This document shows positions 16,562 to 25,777 of a stretch of DNA of 64,000 nucleotides, in pieces. Position 1 is the stretch's first letter, and the number at the start of each line of letters is the position of its first letter. This DNA is from Blastomonas sp. CACIA14H2. Lineage in GTDB: Bacteria > Pseudomonadota > Alphaproteobacteria > Sphingomonadales > Sphingomonadaceae. The DNA is taken from positions 124,001 to 188,000 of the forward strand of contig AYSC01000003.1 of the NCBI GenBank assembly GCA_000503195.1, written 5' to 3'. A program made the translations under genes and the position numbers. The notes below the pieces were generated by a model that saw only the letters and a list, made by a program, of their open reading frames with translations, did not search any database and had not been told where the DNA came from.

Positions 16562-18013
16562 TCAGGCTCGTTTGTCGATACGCGTCAGGATCTCGGCAAC
16601 CAGCTTCACAATCTCCTCGACAGTGATGTCGGCTCGCGCGAGCTCCCTCAGCTCGTCATCGGTGGGCCGCATTGCGCCTTGGCCGGACGTCTCGACGTCA
16701 GACCCGATGAGGCTGTCGGTAATCTGAGCCGCTGCGCCGCCAGTCGAGCCGATTGGGATCACGAAGCAGTTGGCGGCCTTGGCGGCTTCGAACTCGTCGA
16801 GGACGCCGCCTGCGATCAGCCGCAGCCCGGAGGACGGATCGATCTTCACACCGCCGACGAAGATGACGACGCCCGCGATCCTAGCCAATTCCGCACGGAG
16901 TGCCGCCCATTGGGCTTTGTCTGGCGCCTCGCCCGGGATTGGCTGTGGGAAGGGGCGGGCGATGAGGCGCCGGTCGAGATCCCAGCCACCGCTCGACCGA
17001 AGCGCTTCGAGAAATCCAGCGATTGACGCGGAGCCGACGACCAGACCCGCTCCGCTGACGAGGTCGCGGTTGCGATCGCCCACGAGCTGGCCAATTGCCT
17101 GAGCAACGTTGTAGACCTTAGCAATCTCGTCGCCGGCCTCAGGAGGCCAGCTGCCGCTCACCCACACCCGGCGCGCGGCCACGCGCCTTTCGACTTGTCG
17201 CAGCAGGTCGGGCACCTCGGCATAGTCTTCGATCTCGACCACGACGAGACCGTAGCGCTTTAGATCTCGGCTCCAGAGTTTGTGCTGAGTGCTGCGCGCC
17301 TCAAATTCGGCGTCGGTCTTGTAGTCGTCCCGTTGCGGAGGGCGGACGATGGCGAAATGCTCGGGCGGCGCGGAAGTGAAGCTCTCGCGTATGAGGGACA
17401 GCACGTGCCGGATGTTGGGATCGGTGAAGCTGATGCCGAGGAACAGCATCGACATGCTTGAAAGATGTGCCTGAAGCAAGGGAAGAAATGCGCCGCGCTT
17501 TGACCGATAGAGTTCATAATCGTCGGTAGAGATGACGACGTCGTCTAATCGCTCGACGGACCCATGCATCTTAAACAGGCGGGTGGCACCCGGTGTGGCC
17601 CGAAGTGCAAGGTCGGCGGCACCGGAGACCGTGTCGAGCGGCCGATTCACTACGCCGAAGGCGCGTTCGACCAATCTATCGTAGTTTGTCGTCCAGATGA
17701 ACTTTACCGGCAGACGAGCGATGATCTCTAAAGTGGCAGGAACAGCGTGCTCGACGCCGATCTGCTCCTTGATGACGTTTCGAACCCGTGTAGCTGACCC
17801 GTTTTCCTGGATGCTCCATTGGGCGAGCGCAGCAAGATCGTGCAGTTCCCCAGACTTGACCCCAAGTTCCTCGCCGACTTCGGTCAGGAGCGAGGCCCAC
17901 GATGGATATCCTGCGCTCATCGACACACCAGCACCGACGAACACGGCGCCCCCACCGCCTATGAGGGCCTCGGGAAAGTCCTTTAGGAATCGCCTCGTCG
18001 TCGCCGCTACCAT
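16562..18013 (-). CDS. thsA: Thoeris effector ThsA (SIR2-SLOG NADase)
   Basis: ThsA destroys NAD+ when its SLOG domain binds the signal made by ThsB, stopping growth of the infected cell. The 483-aa protein has an N-terminal SIR2 domain (about 1-285) with GAGVSMSAGYPSW for NAD binding. Asn110 is in TTNYD and His150 in FKMHGSVE; these match in spacing the N112/H152 pair known from Bacillus cereus ThsA. The C-terminal SLOG domain (about 290-483) begins RVWVSGSWP and contains VVIFVGGVK. The ATG at 18013 has GGGGAAGG just upstream; a GTG at 18046 is less likely. Order in the operon is TIR, SIR2-SLOG, TIR. Confidence 0.93.
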   Translation of the reverse strand: MVAATTRRFLKDFPEALIGGGGAVFVGAGVSMSAGYPSWASLLTEVGEELGVKSGELHDLAALAQWSIQENGSATRVRNVIKEQIGVEHAVPATLEIIARLPVKFIWTTNYDRLVERAFGVVNRPLDTVSGAADLALRATPGATRLFKMHGSVERLDDVVISTDDYELYRSKRGAFLPLLQAHLSSMSMLFLGISFTDPNIRHVLSLIRESFTSAPPEHFAIVRPPQRDDYKTDAEFEARSTQHKLWSRDLKRYGLVVVEIEDYAEVPDLLRQVERRVAARRVWVSGSWPPEAGDEIAKVYNVAQAIGQLVGDRNRDLVSGAGLVVGSASIAGFLEALRSSGGWDLDRRLIARPFPQPIPGEAPDKAQWAALRAELARIAGVVIFVGGVKIDPSSGLRLIAGGVLDEFEAAKAANCFVIPIGSTGGAAAQITDSLIGSDVETSGQGAMRPTDDELRELARADITVEEIVKLVAEILTRIDKRA

Positions 18014-18032
18014 GTCGCCTTCCCCGATCAAT

Positions 18033-18527
18033 CTAGTTGCGGCCACGGATCGCTATTGCATCCTCAATCCACTTCTCAATGCCATTCGAGATAGAGGCGT
18101 AAACAGCCTTGCTGTCATTTCCGGTCGGAGTAATCAGTTGCACGACCTCAGATAGCTTCTTGCCAGAGTTGAAGGTGATTCCCTCGAAGGGATTGGCCCC
18201 CGCAACCGATGGTTGGCTGTTGCGATCAAGCAACTTGTGTATGCGGATGCCGACGACACCCCTCTTGTCATTCCAGGCCTTGACGATCTCGTGTTGAACC
18301 CACGGGCGGCTCGCCGTCTGGGAACCAACCAGTACGACTACACAGCTCTTGCCGTGCATGTTGTCGGCAATCCATTGCTCGATGGACGCCTTACCCTTTC
18401 GCTTGACCTCCTCCCAAGCGTTCGGGGTGCACAACGATTGCCCCTCTAGCGCGCCCATATTCCTGACCTGCTGTGTCCGCCAGAAATCGTTGTCAAAATG
18501 GAAGCTAAAAAAGACACGGCGAGCCAT
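18033..18527 (-). CDS. thsB: Thoeris TIR-like protein ThsB (first copy, MTH538/DUF1863 type)
   Basis: This 164-aa protein is of the MTH538 TIR-like class, the type found in the original Bacillus Thoeris ThsB. RRVFFSFHFDNDFWRTQQVRN forms the first strand and loop. It continues with KSCVVVLVGSQTASRPWVQHEI, in which the Glu after PWVQH is the likely NADase glutamate, and then GVVGIRIHKLLD. The ATG at 18527 has GGAG 7 nt upstream (an in-frame ATG lies at 18539). It ends 19 nt before thsA. It belongs to the same operon as thsA and the second TIR gene. Confidence 0.9.
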   Translation of the reverse strand: MARRVFFSFHFDNDFWRTQQVRNMGALEGQSLCTPNAWEEVKRKGKASIEQWIADNMHGKSCVVVLVGSQTASRPWVQHEIVKAWNDKRGVVGIRIHKLLDRNSQPSVAGANPFEGITFNSGKKLSEVVQLITPTGNDSKAVYASISNGIEKWIEDAIAIRGRN

Positions 18528-18544
18528 GCAGTTCTCCATAAAAT

Positions 18545-18857
18545 TTAAGCGTTTATTTTGACACAAAGGTCAGAGATTGCAAGCAAAACAGCTTCGATTT
18601 GGTTCAATTCAAACGAAGGATGAACACAGATTCGTTGGCCATCATCCGTGGGCTGCACCGAAGTAGTGAATCGCAGGCCATGGGCGGACCGCATTGCCTT
18701 CGCTTGGATCGAGAGCGCTGATCTCGATCCCGAGTACTTGGCAGGTTCGCCAGATGCAGAAGCGCGAGAAGCTGTAAAAATACTGACCGCAAATATCGGA
18801 TCTCGGCGCAATCTGACGCTCAATGCTGGGTTCTGGAAGGCCGGCTTCGCCCAACAT
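18545..18857 (-). pseudogene. Frameshifted small gene at the head of the Thoeris operon
   Basis: Two open frames join into one plausible protein of about 104 aa. The 5' frame starts at ATG 18857 with GGAAGG 9 nt upstream (MLGEAGLPEPSIERQIAPRS) and runs to IHYFGAAHG, stopping near 18642. The sense then continues in another frame, DDGQRICVHPSFELNQIE, to a stop at 18545, only 17 nt before the first thsB. A one-base shift near 18645 would restore the product. I do not recognise the family. It may be a decayed gene, a sequencing error, or noise. The low-GC leader of the Thoeris operon is within it. Confidence 0.4.
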
Positions 18858-18948
18858 TTCGCTATTCCTTCCACATCACAGCCACTTTCCAATCAAGGAA
18901 CCGCTACCGACACTGCATTCGACATCTGACCACCGGCATCGCCGGGCG

Positions 18949-19191
18949 CTAAGCGCCCGGCTGCCCTTCCCTCGTCTCGTCGTCCATCGGCGTCCGCAAC
19001 ACGATCCGACCATTGATCGGCACGACCTCCAACTGAAGCGACATACCCTTGCGGTCGCGGTGGAACCATGCGGCCCCGACCTTGGTCCAGAAAGCCTTGT
19101 CGCCGCGATTGCTGACATGCCAGGCGATGAAATCAGGGGCCTTGGGCTCGGGCGCGGTGGCGGGTGCGGGTGCTTGGGACGTGCGGGCCAT
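18949..19191 (-). CDS. Small conserved hypothetical protein of mobile-element backbones
   Basis: The 80-aa product starts MARTSQAPAPATAPEPKAPD, a Pro/Ala-rich tail. A compact domain follows: FIAWHVSNRGDKAFWTKVGAAW, then GMSLQLEVVPINGRIVLRTP. I know this pattern only as a hypothetical protein next to relaxase and DUF3768 genes on alphaproteobacterial plasmids and islands. The start at 19191 has AAAGGA upstream. A longer reading from 19401 adds unlikely residues. Function unknown. Confidence 0.65.
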   Translation of the reverse strand: MARTSQAPAPATAPEPKAPDFIAWHVSNRGDKAFWTKVGAAWFHRDRKGMSLQLEVVPINGRIVLRTPMDDETREGQPGA

Positions 19192-19430
19192 GGAATGTTC
19201 CTTTCGTGTTGGTGGCTCGTTGCACCGAACAGAAAGGCCGCGCGGCAAAGGGCGCGGGGTCATGTCCAACACGGGTGACGGGACGGAACCGGCGCGGGCC
19301 GGACATTGACCCTCGACCGCGTGCGGCCAGTGCAGGTGCTCAGAACGAAGCCGCCAGACCGAAGGACACATAGACCGGCCCCCTTCATCCCCCGCTTGCA
19401 CCGCGCCGCGCTCTGCCCCAAACCCTTGTC

Positions 19431-20261
19431 ATGGCAATGGAAGGCACCGCGCGGAAACGCTGGAGCGAGGAGGAGACGGTGCTCGCGCTCTACCTCTATT
19501 TCCAGCTGCCGTTCGGAAAGCTGCATTCGGGCAATCCCGAAATCCAGACGCTGGCAGCTGCCATTGACCGGTCCAGCAGCTCGGTGGCGATGAAGCTTTG
19601 CAACTTTGCCAGCCTCGATCCCAAGATCACCGAGAGCGGGCGCAAGGGCCTGGAAGGTGCATCGAAGCTCGACCGCGCCACCTATGCCGAGTTCGGGCAG
19701 GACTGGTCGGGTCTGGTGGCGCGCGCCGAAGAGATGTGGGCCAACAAAATTGACCGCCAAATCGCCGCCGCGCAATCGTCGCCGCCAACCAGCCTGCGCC
19801 TCCACGAAAACCGCAGCGAGTTCAAATTCGAGCCGTGGCAAGGCGAGTCCACTACGCAGGCGGTGGTGAACCAGCGGGTCGGCCAGGACTTCTTCCGCCG
19901 CGCGGTGCTGGCCAATTATGAAGAGGCCTGCTGCATCACCGGCATTGCCGATCCCCGCCTGCTGACCGCCAGCCACATCAAGCCGTGGGGCAAGGACAGC
20001 CAGAACCGCCACAACCCCGCCAACGGCCTGCTGCTGTCGGCCACGCTCGACCGCGCCTTCGATCGCGGGCTGATCACTGTGGACGGCGCCCGCCGGATTC
20101 ATGTTTCGCGCCAGCTTAGCGACAGCCGCAGCCGCGAGACCCGCGACTATTTCCAGCAATTCGAGAAGGCGAGGCTGCGCCCTGCGGCACGGTTCGATCC
20201 GGAGCCGGCCTTGCTCGACTGGCACAATGAACACTGCTTTGTGGATCACCGCGCCGCCTGA
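19431..20261 (+). CDS. HNH endonuclease (HNH_2 type), possible restriction enzyme
   Basis: This 276-aa nuclease has an N-terminal helical region (RKRWSEEETVLALYLYFQLP) typical of stand-alone HNH restriction-like proteins. The C-terminal HNH_2 domain (about 160-230) reads ACCITGIADPRLLTASHIKPW, then NPANGLLLSATLDRAFDRGLIT. His of ASHIKPW and Asn of NPANG are the likely metal and catalytic ligands. The segment VVNQRVGQDFFRRAVL before the domain is also characteristic. It stands alone, divergent from the 80-aa gene, with no methylase beside it. It could be a modification-dependent or solitary nuclease; the target is unknown. Confidence 0.8.
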   Translation: MAMEGTARKRWSEEETVLALYLYFQLPFGKLHSGNPEIQTLAAAIDRSSSSVAMKLCNFASLDPKITESGRKGLEGASKLDRATYAEFGQDWSGLVARAEEMWANKIDRQIAAAQSSPPTSLRLHENRSEFKFEPWQGESTTQAVVNQRVGQDFFRRAVLANYEEACCITGIADPRLLTASHIKPWGKDSQNRHNPANGLLLSATLDRAFDRGLITVDGARRIHVSRQLSDSRSRETRDYFQQFEKARLRPAARFDPEPALLDWHNEHCFVDHRAA

Positions 20262-20307
20262 CGTGTCAGGCGGCGCGCTTGGCCAGCACCCCCATCCCTC
20301 GACCACA

Positions 20308-20715
20308 TCAGAACAGGGACAGCTGCGCCTCCTCGCCCGCGAAGAAAGTGGCGGGCGGACCGGCCATCACAAGTTCCCGTCCGGCGTGACGCACGATGAT
20401 GCCGTCATAAAACCCCGCGTGATCACCGCGCGCGCGATCGTCATCGCGGCACCGATCATGATAGGTGCGCGCCGTGCCGCAAAAGAGCGAGGGGTGCAAA
20501 AGCCGGTAGGCCTCGGCGCCCGAAGGGCCGGTGCCAACACAGACCCAAAGCTCTCCAGCGTATCGGAATGGCTTGCGGATAGGCTGGCCCATGCCGATGC
20601 GGTCAGCGCTGTAGCTGGCACAAATATCGCCTTCGCCGATTTGCTTCTCGCTGGCGTGGCACCACACACCGTGAGCAAGGCGCGACGGTTCCACCGCGTG
20701 GGAGCGGGCAGCCAT
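20308..20715 (-). CDS. Conserved hypothetical protein of the mobile backbone
   Basis: The 135-aa product reads as a globular domain: MAARSHAVEPSRLAHGVWCH, then GEGDICASYSADRIGMGQPI, GFYDGIIVRHAGRELVMAGPP and a C-terminal EEAQLSLF. The C-terminal QLSLF looks like a beta-clamp binding peptide (QL[SD]LF), which would let it attach to the DNA polymerase sliding clamp. That is inference. It follows the DUF3768 gene after 1 nt in a three-gene operon. I recognise it only as an unnamed protein of sphingomonad and rhizobial plasmids. Confidence 0.65.
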   Translation of the reverse strand: MAARSHAVEPSRLAHGVWCHASEKQIGEGDICASYSADRIGMGQPIRKPFRYAGELWVCVGTGPSGAEAYRLLHPSLFCGTARTYHDRCRDDDRARGDHAGFYDGIIVRHAGRELVMAGPPATFFAGEEAQLSLF

Positions 20716-20716
20716 A

Positions 20717-21100
20717 TCAATACTCGCTCGCCAACATGATCGTCAGCACCCGCCGCGTTACTGCGGGATCGGCAGGATCCTCGCTGCCGAACCGCAACGC
20801 GCGTTCATAAGCATCGATTTTCCAGAACACCGTCACCGCGACATCGACAGGCCGCGAGACCGACCAGACACCGTCCACAGCCTGATAGATCGCGCGAAAG
20901 TCGCGCTCGCCATAGGGATCGTTGTCGGGCGTGAAGGCATCGAAGGTTTCGACCAGCTCCCGCAGCCGTGACTGATCGGCCTCGGGCAAAGCCCGAACGC
21001 CCTCGGTCGCCACCACCACGCAGGCAATCCCCATGGCGCGGCGCGCCAGATCATTGAGCCGCGCAATCCGCTCGGCCCGCGACAGCACCGCGCCGCTCAT
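20717..21100 (-). CDS. DUF3768 family protein
   Basis: The 127-aa product matches the DUF3768 pattern: IARLNDLARRAMGIACVVVA, then TFDAFTPDNDPYGERDF, VAVTVFWKIDAYERAL and a C-terminal RVLTIMLASEY. The family is common on alphaproteobacterial plasmids and integrative elements; its function is unknown. The start at 21100 overlaps the stop of the preceding 62-aa gene by ATGA, and its stop is 1 nt before the next start, so the three genes form an operon. Confidence 0.8.
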   Translation of the reverse strand: MSGAVLSRAERIARLNDLARRAMGIACVVVATEGVRALPEADQSRLRELVETFDAFTPDNDPYGERDFRAIYQAVDGVWSVSRPVDVAVTVFWKIDAYERALRFGSEDPADPAVTRRVLTIMLASEY

Positions 21101-21285
21101 GACGCAATGCTCCCGCCGCACTCGCACAGGTGCACCAGCTCGCCGAAATCCTCGCGCTCGCCCAGCTCGTCGGCAAGCCGTTGCACCGCCACCAGCGGCA
21201 AGCCATTGTCATGCGCCAGCATGCGCAGCCAGTCCTCCCGGCACTCGGCCCCGCAAGCGCGATAATTCAAGATCAGGTCACCCAT
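21097..21285 (-). CDS. Small Cys-containing hypothetical protein
   Basis: This 62-aa product (MGDLILNYRACGAECREDWL ... LVHLCECGGSIAS) has paired cysteines near both ends (CGAEC and CEC). That suggests a small metal-binding fold. It is the first gene of the operon with DUF3768. Its function is unknown. The region upstream in the same frame is low-complexity and not part of the gene. Confidence 0.55.
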   Translation of the reverse strand: MGDLILNYRACGAECREDWLRMLAHDNGLPLVAVQRLADELGEREDFGELVHLCECGGSIAS

Positions 21286-21840
21286 GGTCCGCACTCCATC
21301 CGGCAAAGTCGCATCCGTCACGCGGCATGCGGCTCTGCCTTCCGGCGAGGATGGGAGGGGGAGGGAAAACCCCAATGGATGCCCTGGCGCGGGCCAGCGG
21401 GCGAAGCCCGCCACACGGGGGTGACGATTGGGGTTTGGGAACGAGAGGGCAAAGCCCTTGGCGTTCCCCTCAAGGATCGCCGCAGCGATCCGCACAGGAA
21501 CGGCGCCCTTGCAAGGGGCGAAGCCGCCGGACGCCCTGCGCGCGGGCCAAGTGGGCCAGCGGGCGTCAGGCAATGAGCGAGGCAAGAGCGCCTGCGGGTT
21601 AGCTCAAGAAAACCGCGCCCTAAGGAGCATGGCCACAGGCCATGCGGGACAGAGCGCGTCCCCCAGAAACTCCCGCTCCGCTTGCCCCCGCTCCTGATCG
21701 TCACCCGAATGGGCCGGGACTACAGGCCCGGTCCGCGCCAGCGGATAGAGCAGGTTGCCCGGCAGGGTAGGCATAACTCATTCCAATCCTACGGCTTCAG
21801 GTGTGTCGACAAATCAAGACGTTTTGTGCCATCTGCCAAC
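21286..21840. other. Gene-free region between the DUF3768 operon and hsdM
   Basis: About 555 bases contain no gene I can support. Several open frames on both strands overlap without a consistent signal and are rich in Arg, Ala and Gly. The sequence has short repeated pieces such as GGGCGAAGCC. The promoters of hsdM and of the operon on the left must be here. Confidence 0.5.
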
Positions 21841-24495
21841 ATGGCCAAACTGACCCTTTCCCAGCTTACAAATCTGCTTTTCAAAGCCTGCGATGAGCTT
21901 CGCGGCAATATGGATGCCTCGGAGTACAAGGAATACATCTTCGGCGTCCTGTTCCTGAAGCGGTGCAGCGACTTGTTCGATCAGCAGCGTGAAAAGCTGC
22001 GAACGGATTTGCGCGCGCGGGGGCTCGACGGTGAACGGCTGAATGCGATGCTGGAAAACCCAGACCAGTACACCTTCTACGTGCCCGAAGCATCGCGTTG
22101 GGAGACGGTTCGTCACCTCAAGGAGGATGTTGGCAACGGCCTGAACGCGGCGTTGGGAGAGCTGGAGCGCCACAACAAGGACCAGCTCGAAGACGTGCTG
22201 GAACACATCAACTTCAACAAGAAAATCGGCCAGCGCACCCTCAGCGATGACACGCTGGTGGACTTCATCCAGGTGTTCGAGAAAATCCCGCTGCGGGATG
22301 AAAACTTCGAATTTCCCGATCTGCTGGGCGCGGCCTACGAATATCTGATCAAGTATTTCGCGGACTCTGCGGGCAAGAAGGCAGGCGAGTTTTACACCCC
22401 AGCTGATGTTGTCCGCACCATGGTCGAGATCGTCGATCCGCAACCCGGCATGAGCGTCTACGATCCCACCGTCGGTTCTGGCGGCATGCTGATCCAGTCG
22501 CGCGATTACATCCGCGACAATGGCGGCGACCCCAACAACCTGACTCTGGCGGGTCAGGAATCGCAGGGGACCACCTGGTCTATCTGTAAGATGAACATGA
22601 TCCTGCACGATATCCAATCGGCGAAGATCGAGCAGGAAGATACGCTGACCAAGCCGCAGCACCGCGATGACAACGGGGAGCTGACCCGGTTTGACCGTGT
22701 GCTGGCCAACCCGCCGTTCAGCCAGAACTACAGCGCCAAGGAGATGGAGTTCAAAGGCCGCTTTGCCAAATGGATGCCGGAAAAAGGCAAGAAGGCTGAC
22801 CTGATGTTCGTCCAACACATGCTGGCCGTTCTGAAATCCAATGGCCGCATGGCGACAGTCATGCCCCACGGCGTGCTGTTTCGCGGAGGCGAGGAAAAGG
22901 ACGCACGCGAGTTTTTCATCACACAGCGCTGGCTTGATGCCGTGATAGGGCTGCCCGCAAGTCTGTTTTACGGCACTCCAATTCCCGCCTGCATTCTGGT
23001 GATGAACAAGGAACACGCCGAAACCCGCGAGGACGTGCTGTTCATCAATGCCGACCGCGAATACCGCGAGGGCAAGGCACAAAACTTCCTGCGGCCCGAG
23101 GATATGGCCAAGATCGTCGATGTCTATCGGCGGCGTGAGGATGTCCCGGGCTATGCCCGCGTTGTCCCGATCAAGGAAATCCAGGCTGAGGGGTATAACT
23201 GCAACATCCGCCGCTATGTCGATAACGCCCCGCCGCCAGAGCCGCAGGATGTGCGTGCGCATATCCATGGCGGGGTGCCCGTAGCCGAAGTGGATGCCCT
23301 CGAACGTCACTGGATGAACTATCCGGATTTGCGCGAAGCCTGCTTCGCCCCACGTCATGGCGATACCGCCTATTGCGATTTCGCCCCCGCCATCGGCAAC
23401 CGGCGCGATGTTGGCGAACTGGTGAAGGCGCATCCCGGCGTGATCGCGACGCATCAGGCTTTCATGAACCAGCTGTCGGATTGGTGGAACACCATCCGGC
23501 CGCAGATGGAAATGATCGCGCGGGGCAACGGGCAGGCAGACAATGTCTATGCCCTGCGGCGCGGTCTGATGGCGGATATCTCGCAGGCCTTTTCTGATCA
23601 GGCGCTGCTCAATCCATTCCAGATTCGTGGCGGGCTGGCTCGCTATGTCGATAGCTTGAAGATCGATCTGAAATCCATCGCGGCCAGCGGTTGGGGGGCG
23701 GAGCTGATCCCCGATGACGAAATCCTGCAAAGCGAATTTCCCGAGCTGATCGAGGAACTGGCGAGCAAGCGCGCGCGGATCGATGAGTTGCAGGCTGCCT
23801 TCGCTGCCGCTGATGAAGAAGGGTATGAGGACGAGGACGAAAGTGGTGTCCTGCCATCGGCCTTGCTGTCGTCGCTAAAGGCCGAGCAGACCGCATTGAA
23901 CGGCCAGATGAAGCATCTGGTCAAGGAAGCCAAAGCGGTACTGACCACAATCAAGGCAGATATCATCGCCCGCGATGCTTGGCCAAGTTGCTGGACCAAG
24001 GGCGACTTCGGCATTGGCGGCACGCAGACCAAACCTGATCTGAACGGCGCAAGCCGAACCCTGAGCATTGCCCGTGATGCGGAGGTTGATCCCTTTCTGC
24101 GGCTGCCCATCGAAAAGCTCGTCGATGAAGGCAAGGATATCGAATCCCGCCTGTGGGACATTGGCAAGCAATTGGCGGCGCATAAGGCGTTGGAGGATGA
24201 GGCCAAGGCGCTGAAGGCAGAATTGCGCGTAGCAGAAAAACGGCGTGAGGAACTGGTGACCGCCGCGCGGGCCAAGATCACGCCGACTGCGGCGCAGACG
24301 CAGATCTTGCTGCGATTCCGCGAACAGTTGTTCGCCACTTACCGCGCCTATCTGGATGCAGACCGGCGCGCGGTGACCAGCGCCATTGAGAACCTGCATG
24401 ACAAATATGCGGTGACGGTGCGCGATATCGAGCAACGACAGAGCGCAGCGGCGGCAGAGTTGGATGGTTTTTTGAAGGCGCTGGGGTATGTCTGA
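21841..24495 (+). CDS. hsdM: Type I restriction-modification methylase subunit
   Basis: HsdM transfers methyl groups from AdoMet to adenine within the sequence read by HsdS. The 884-aa protein is longer than the usual 500-550. The N-terminal HsdM helical domain begins [20 protein letters not shown]. The methylase core has the AdoMet motif DPTVGSGGM and catalytic NPPF. A long C-terminal extension (from about residue 560) ends in a coiled coil with many E/K/A residues ([20 protein letters not shown]). The ATG at 21841 is the family start; frames upstream lack homology. It overlaps hsdS by 8 nt. Confidence 0.95.
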   Translation: MAKLTLSQLTNLLFKACDELRGNMDASEYKEYIFGVLFLKRCSDLFDQQREKLRTDLRARGLDGERLNAMLENPDQYTFYVPEASRWETVRHLKEDVGNGLNAALGELERHNKDQLEDVLEHINFNKKIGQRTLSDDTLVDFIQVFEKIPLRDENFEFPDLLGAAYEYLIKYFADSAGKKAGEFYTPADVVRTMVEIVDPQPGMSVYDPTVGSGGMLIQSRDYIRDNGGDPNNLTLAGQESQGTTWSICKMNMILHDIQSAKIEQEDTLTKPQHRDDNGELTRFDRVLANPPFSQNYSAKEMEFKGRFAKWMPEKGKKADLMFVQHMLAVLKSNGRMATVMPHGVLFRGGEEKDAREFFITQRWLDAVIGLPASLFYGTPIPACILVMNKEHAETREDVLFINADREYREGKAQNFLRPEDMAKIVDVYRRREDVPGYARVVPIKEIQAEGYNCNIRRYVDNAPPPEPQDVRAHIHGGVPVAEVDALERHWMNYPDLREACFAPRHGDTAYCDFAPAIGNRRDVGELVKAHPGVIATHQAFMNQLSDWWNTIRPQMEMIARGNGQADNVYALRRGLMADISQAFSDQALLNPFQIRGGLARYVDSLKIDLKSIAASGWGAELIPDDEILQSEFPELIEELASKRARIDELQAAFAAADEEGYEDEDESGVLPSALLSSLKAEQTALNGQMKHLVKEAKAVLTTIKADIIARDAWPSCWTKGDFGIGGTQTKPDLNGASRTLSIARDAEVDPFLRLPIEKLVDEGKDIESRLWDIGKQLAAHKALEDEAKALKAELRVAEKRREELVTAARAKITPTAAQTQILLRFREQLFATYRAYLDADRRAVTSAIENLHDKYAVTVRDIEQRQSAAAAELDGFLKALGYV

Positions 24496-25777
24496 GTGGG
24501 TTGAGAGGCCTCTTGCCGAACTGGCCGCAATTCGCATCAGTAACGTGGACAAGAAGTCGTTGCCCAACGAGCAAGCGGTGCGGCTGTGCAACTACATGGA
24601 CGTGTACGCTGGAACCTATCTCGATGATGGCGTCGAGTACATGGAGGCCACTGCGACTGTGCGCGAAATTGGTAATTTCGCGTTGCAGGCTGGTGATGTG
24701 GTCATCACTAAGGATTCGGAATCGCCCGACGATATCGGCATTCCAGCGCTGATCGAGACTACATCTGGCGGCCTAGTATGTGGCTACCATCTGGCGATGT
24801 TGCGCCCTGACAGGAAAAAGGTCGATCCGCTGTTCCTGCTCAAGCAAATTGAGACGGATTCGGTACGCCGCTTCTATTCCAAGCGGGCGGCTGGTTCGAC
24901 GCGATACGCGCTCGCAACCGGGACGATTGCGGCAACGCCCATCAAGGTTCCGCCGATCGAGGATCAGGCGATCATCGCCCGCATCCTGCGCGCGCTCGAC
25001 ACTCAGATCGAGGCGACGGAGGGGTTGATTGCCAAGCAGGAGCGGGTCCGGGCCGGGTTGATGCAAGACCTGTTCACGCGCGGGGTGGATGAGCACGGGC
25101 AGCTCCGCCCACCCCGCCACCAAGCCCCGCACCTCTACCACCAAACCGAACTCGGCTGGCTGCCCGTGGGGTGGGAGGTCATCCAGCTTCAGAATGTTGC
25201 TGATGTTCAGCGTGGACGATTCGGCGCGAGACCCAGAAATGATCCGCGTTTCTATGGCGGCGAATTTCCCTTTATCCAAACTGGGGACGTTTCGAACGCA
25301 TCAGGCAGGCGCATTTTGGCGCATTCTCAAACATTGAACCGGCTTGGTTTGGCCACTAGCCGGATGTTTCCAGCGGGCGCGATAGCGGTGACAATTGCCG
25401 CAAACATCGGAGACGCAGCGATGCTTTCCTACCCGATGTGTGCGCCAGACAGCGTCGTGGGCGTCGTGCCCTTCCAAATGACGGACAGCTATTTTCTGCA
25501 ACTAGCAATCGGCAGCAAAAAAGTCTGGCTAGAGCGACGTGCACCTCAGACAGCCCAGAAAAACATTAACCTAGAAGACCTGCGTCCCTTGAAGATTGAA
25601 TATCCCGGTTCGGAAGAGCGACTGGAAATTGCCAAAATCATCGCAAAGGCAACATCATCAGTCGAAAAGCTTGAAATCGAATTGGGTAAACTCCGCCTCA
25701 AGAAAACTGGCCTCATGCAAGACCTGCTCACCGGCAAAGTCTCGGTCGCCCCGCTGCTCGAAAGCCTACCCGCATGA
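24488..25777 (+). CDS. hsdS: Type I restriction-modification specificity subunit
   Basis: HsdS chooses the bipartite DNA target for both methylation and cleavage. The 429-aa protein has two target recognition domains: the first at about 1-160, ending [20 protein letters not shown]; the second at about 215-385, ending [20 protein letters not shown]. Each is followed by a spacer helix with a similar motif: [14 protein letters not shown] after the first and [14 protein letters not shown] after the second. This internal duplication is typical. It overlaps hsdM by 8 nt and hsdR by 4 nt. The recognition sequence cannot be deduced from it. Confidence 0.94.
   Translation: MSEWVERPLAELAAIRISNVDKKSLPNEQAVRLCNYMDVYAGTYLDDGVEYMEATATVREIGNFALQAGDVVITKDSESPDDIGIPALIETTSGGLVCGYHLAMLRPDRKKVDPLFLLKQIETDSVRRFYSKRAAGSTRYALATGTIAATPIKVPPIEDQAIIARILRALDTQIEATEGLIAKQERVRAGLMQDLFTRGVDEHGQLRPPRHQAPHLYHQTELGWLPVGWEVIQLQNVADVQRGRFGARPRNDPRFYGGEFPFIQTGDVSNASGRRILAHSQTLNRLGLATSRMFPAGAIAVTIAANIGDAAMLSYPMCAPDSVVGVVPFQMTDSYFLQLAIGSKKVWLERRAPQTAQKNINLEDLRPLKIEYPGSEERLEIAKIIAKATSSVEKLEIELGKLRLKKTGLMQDLLTGKVSVAPLLESLPA

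Noticed and set aside
21814-23730. 638-codon open frame opposite hsdM
   Set aside because: It is a shadow of the methylase gene, which has all AdoMet motifs on the + strand; the antisense product is His/Asp-rich shadow sequence.
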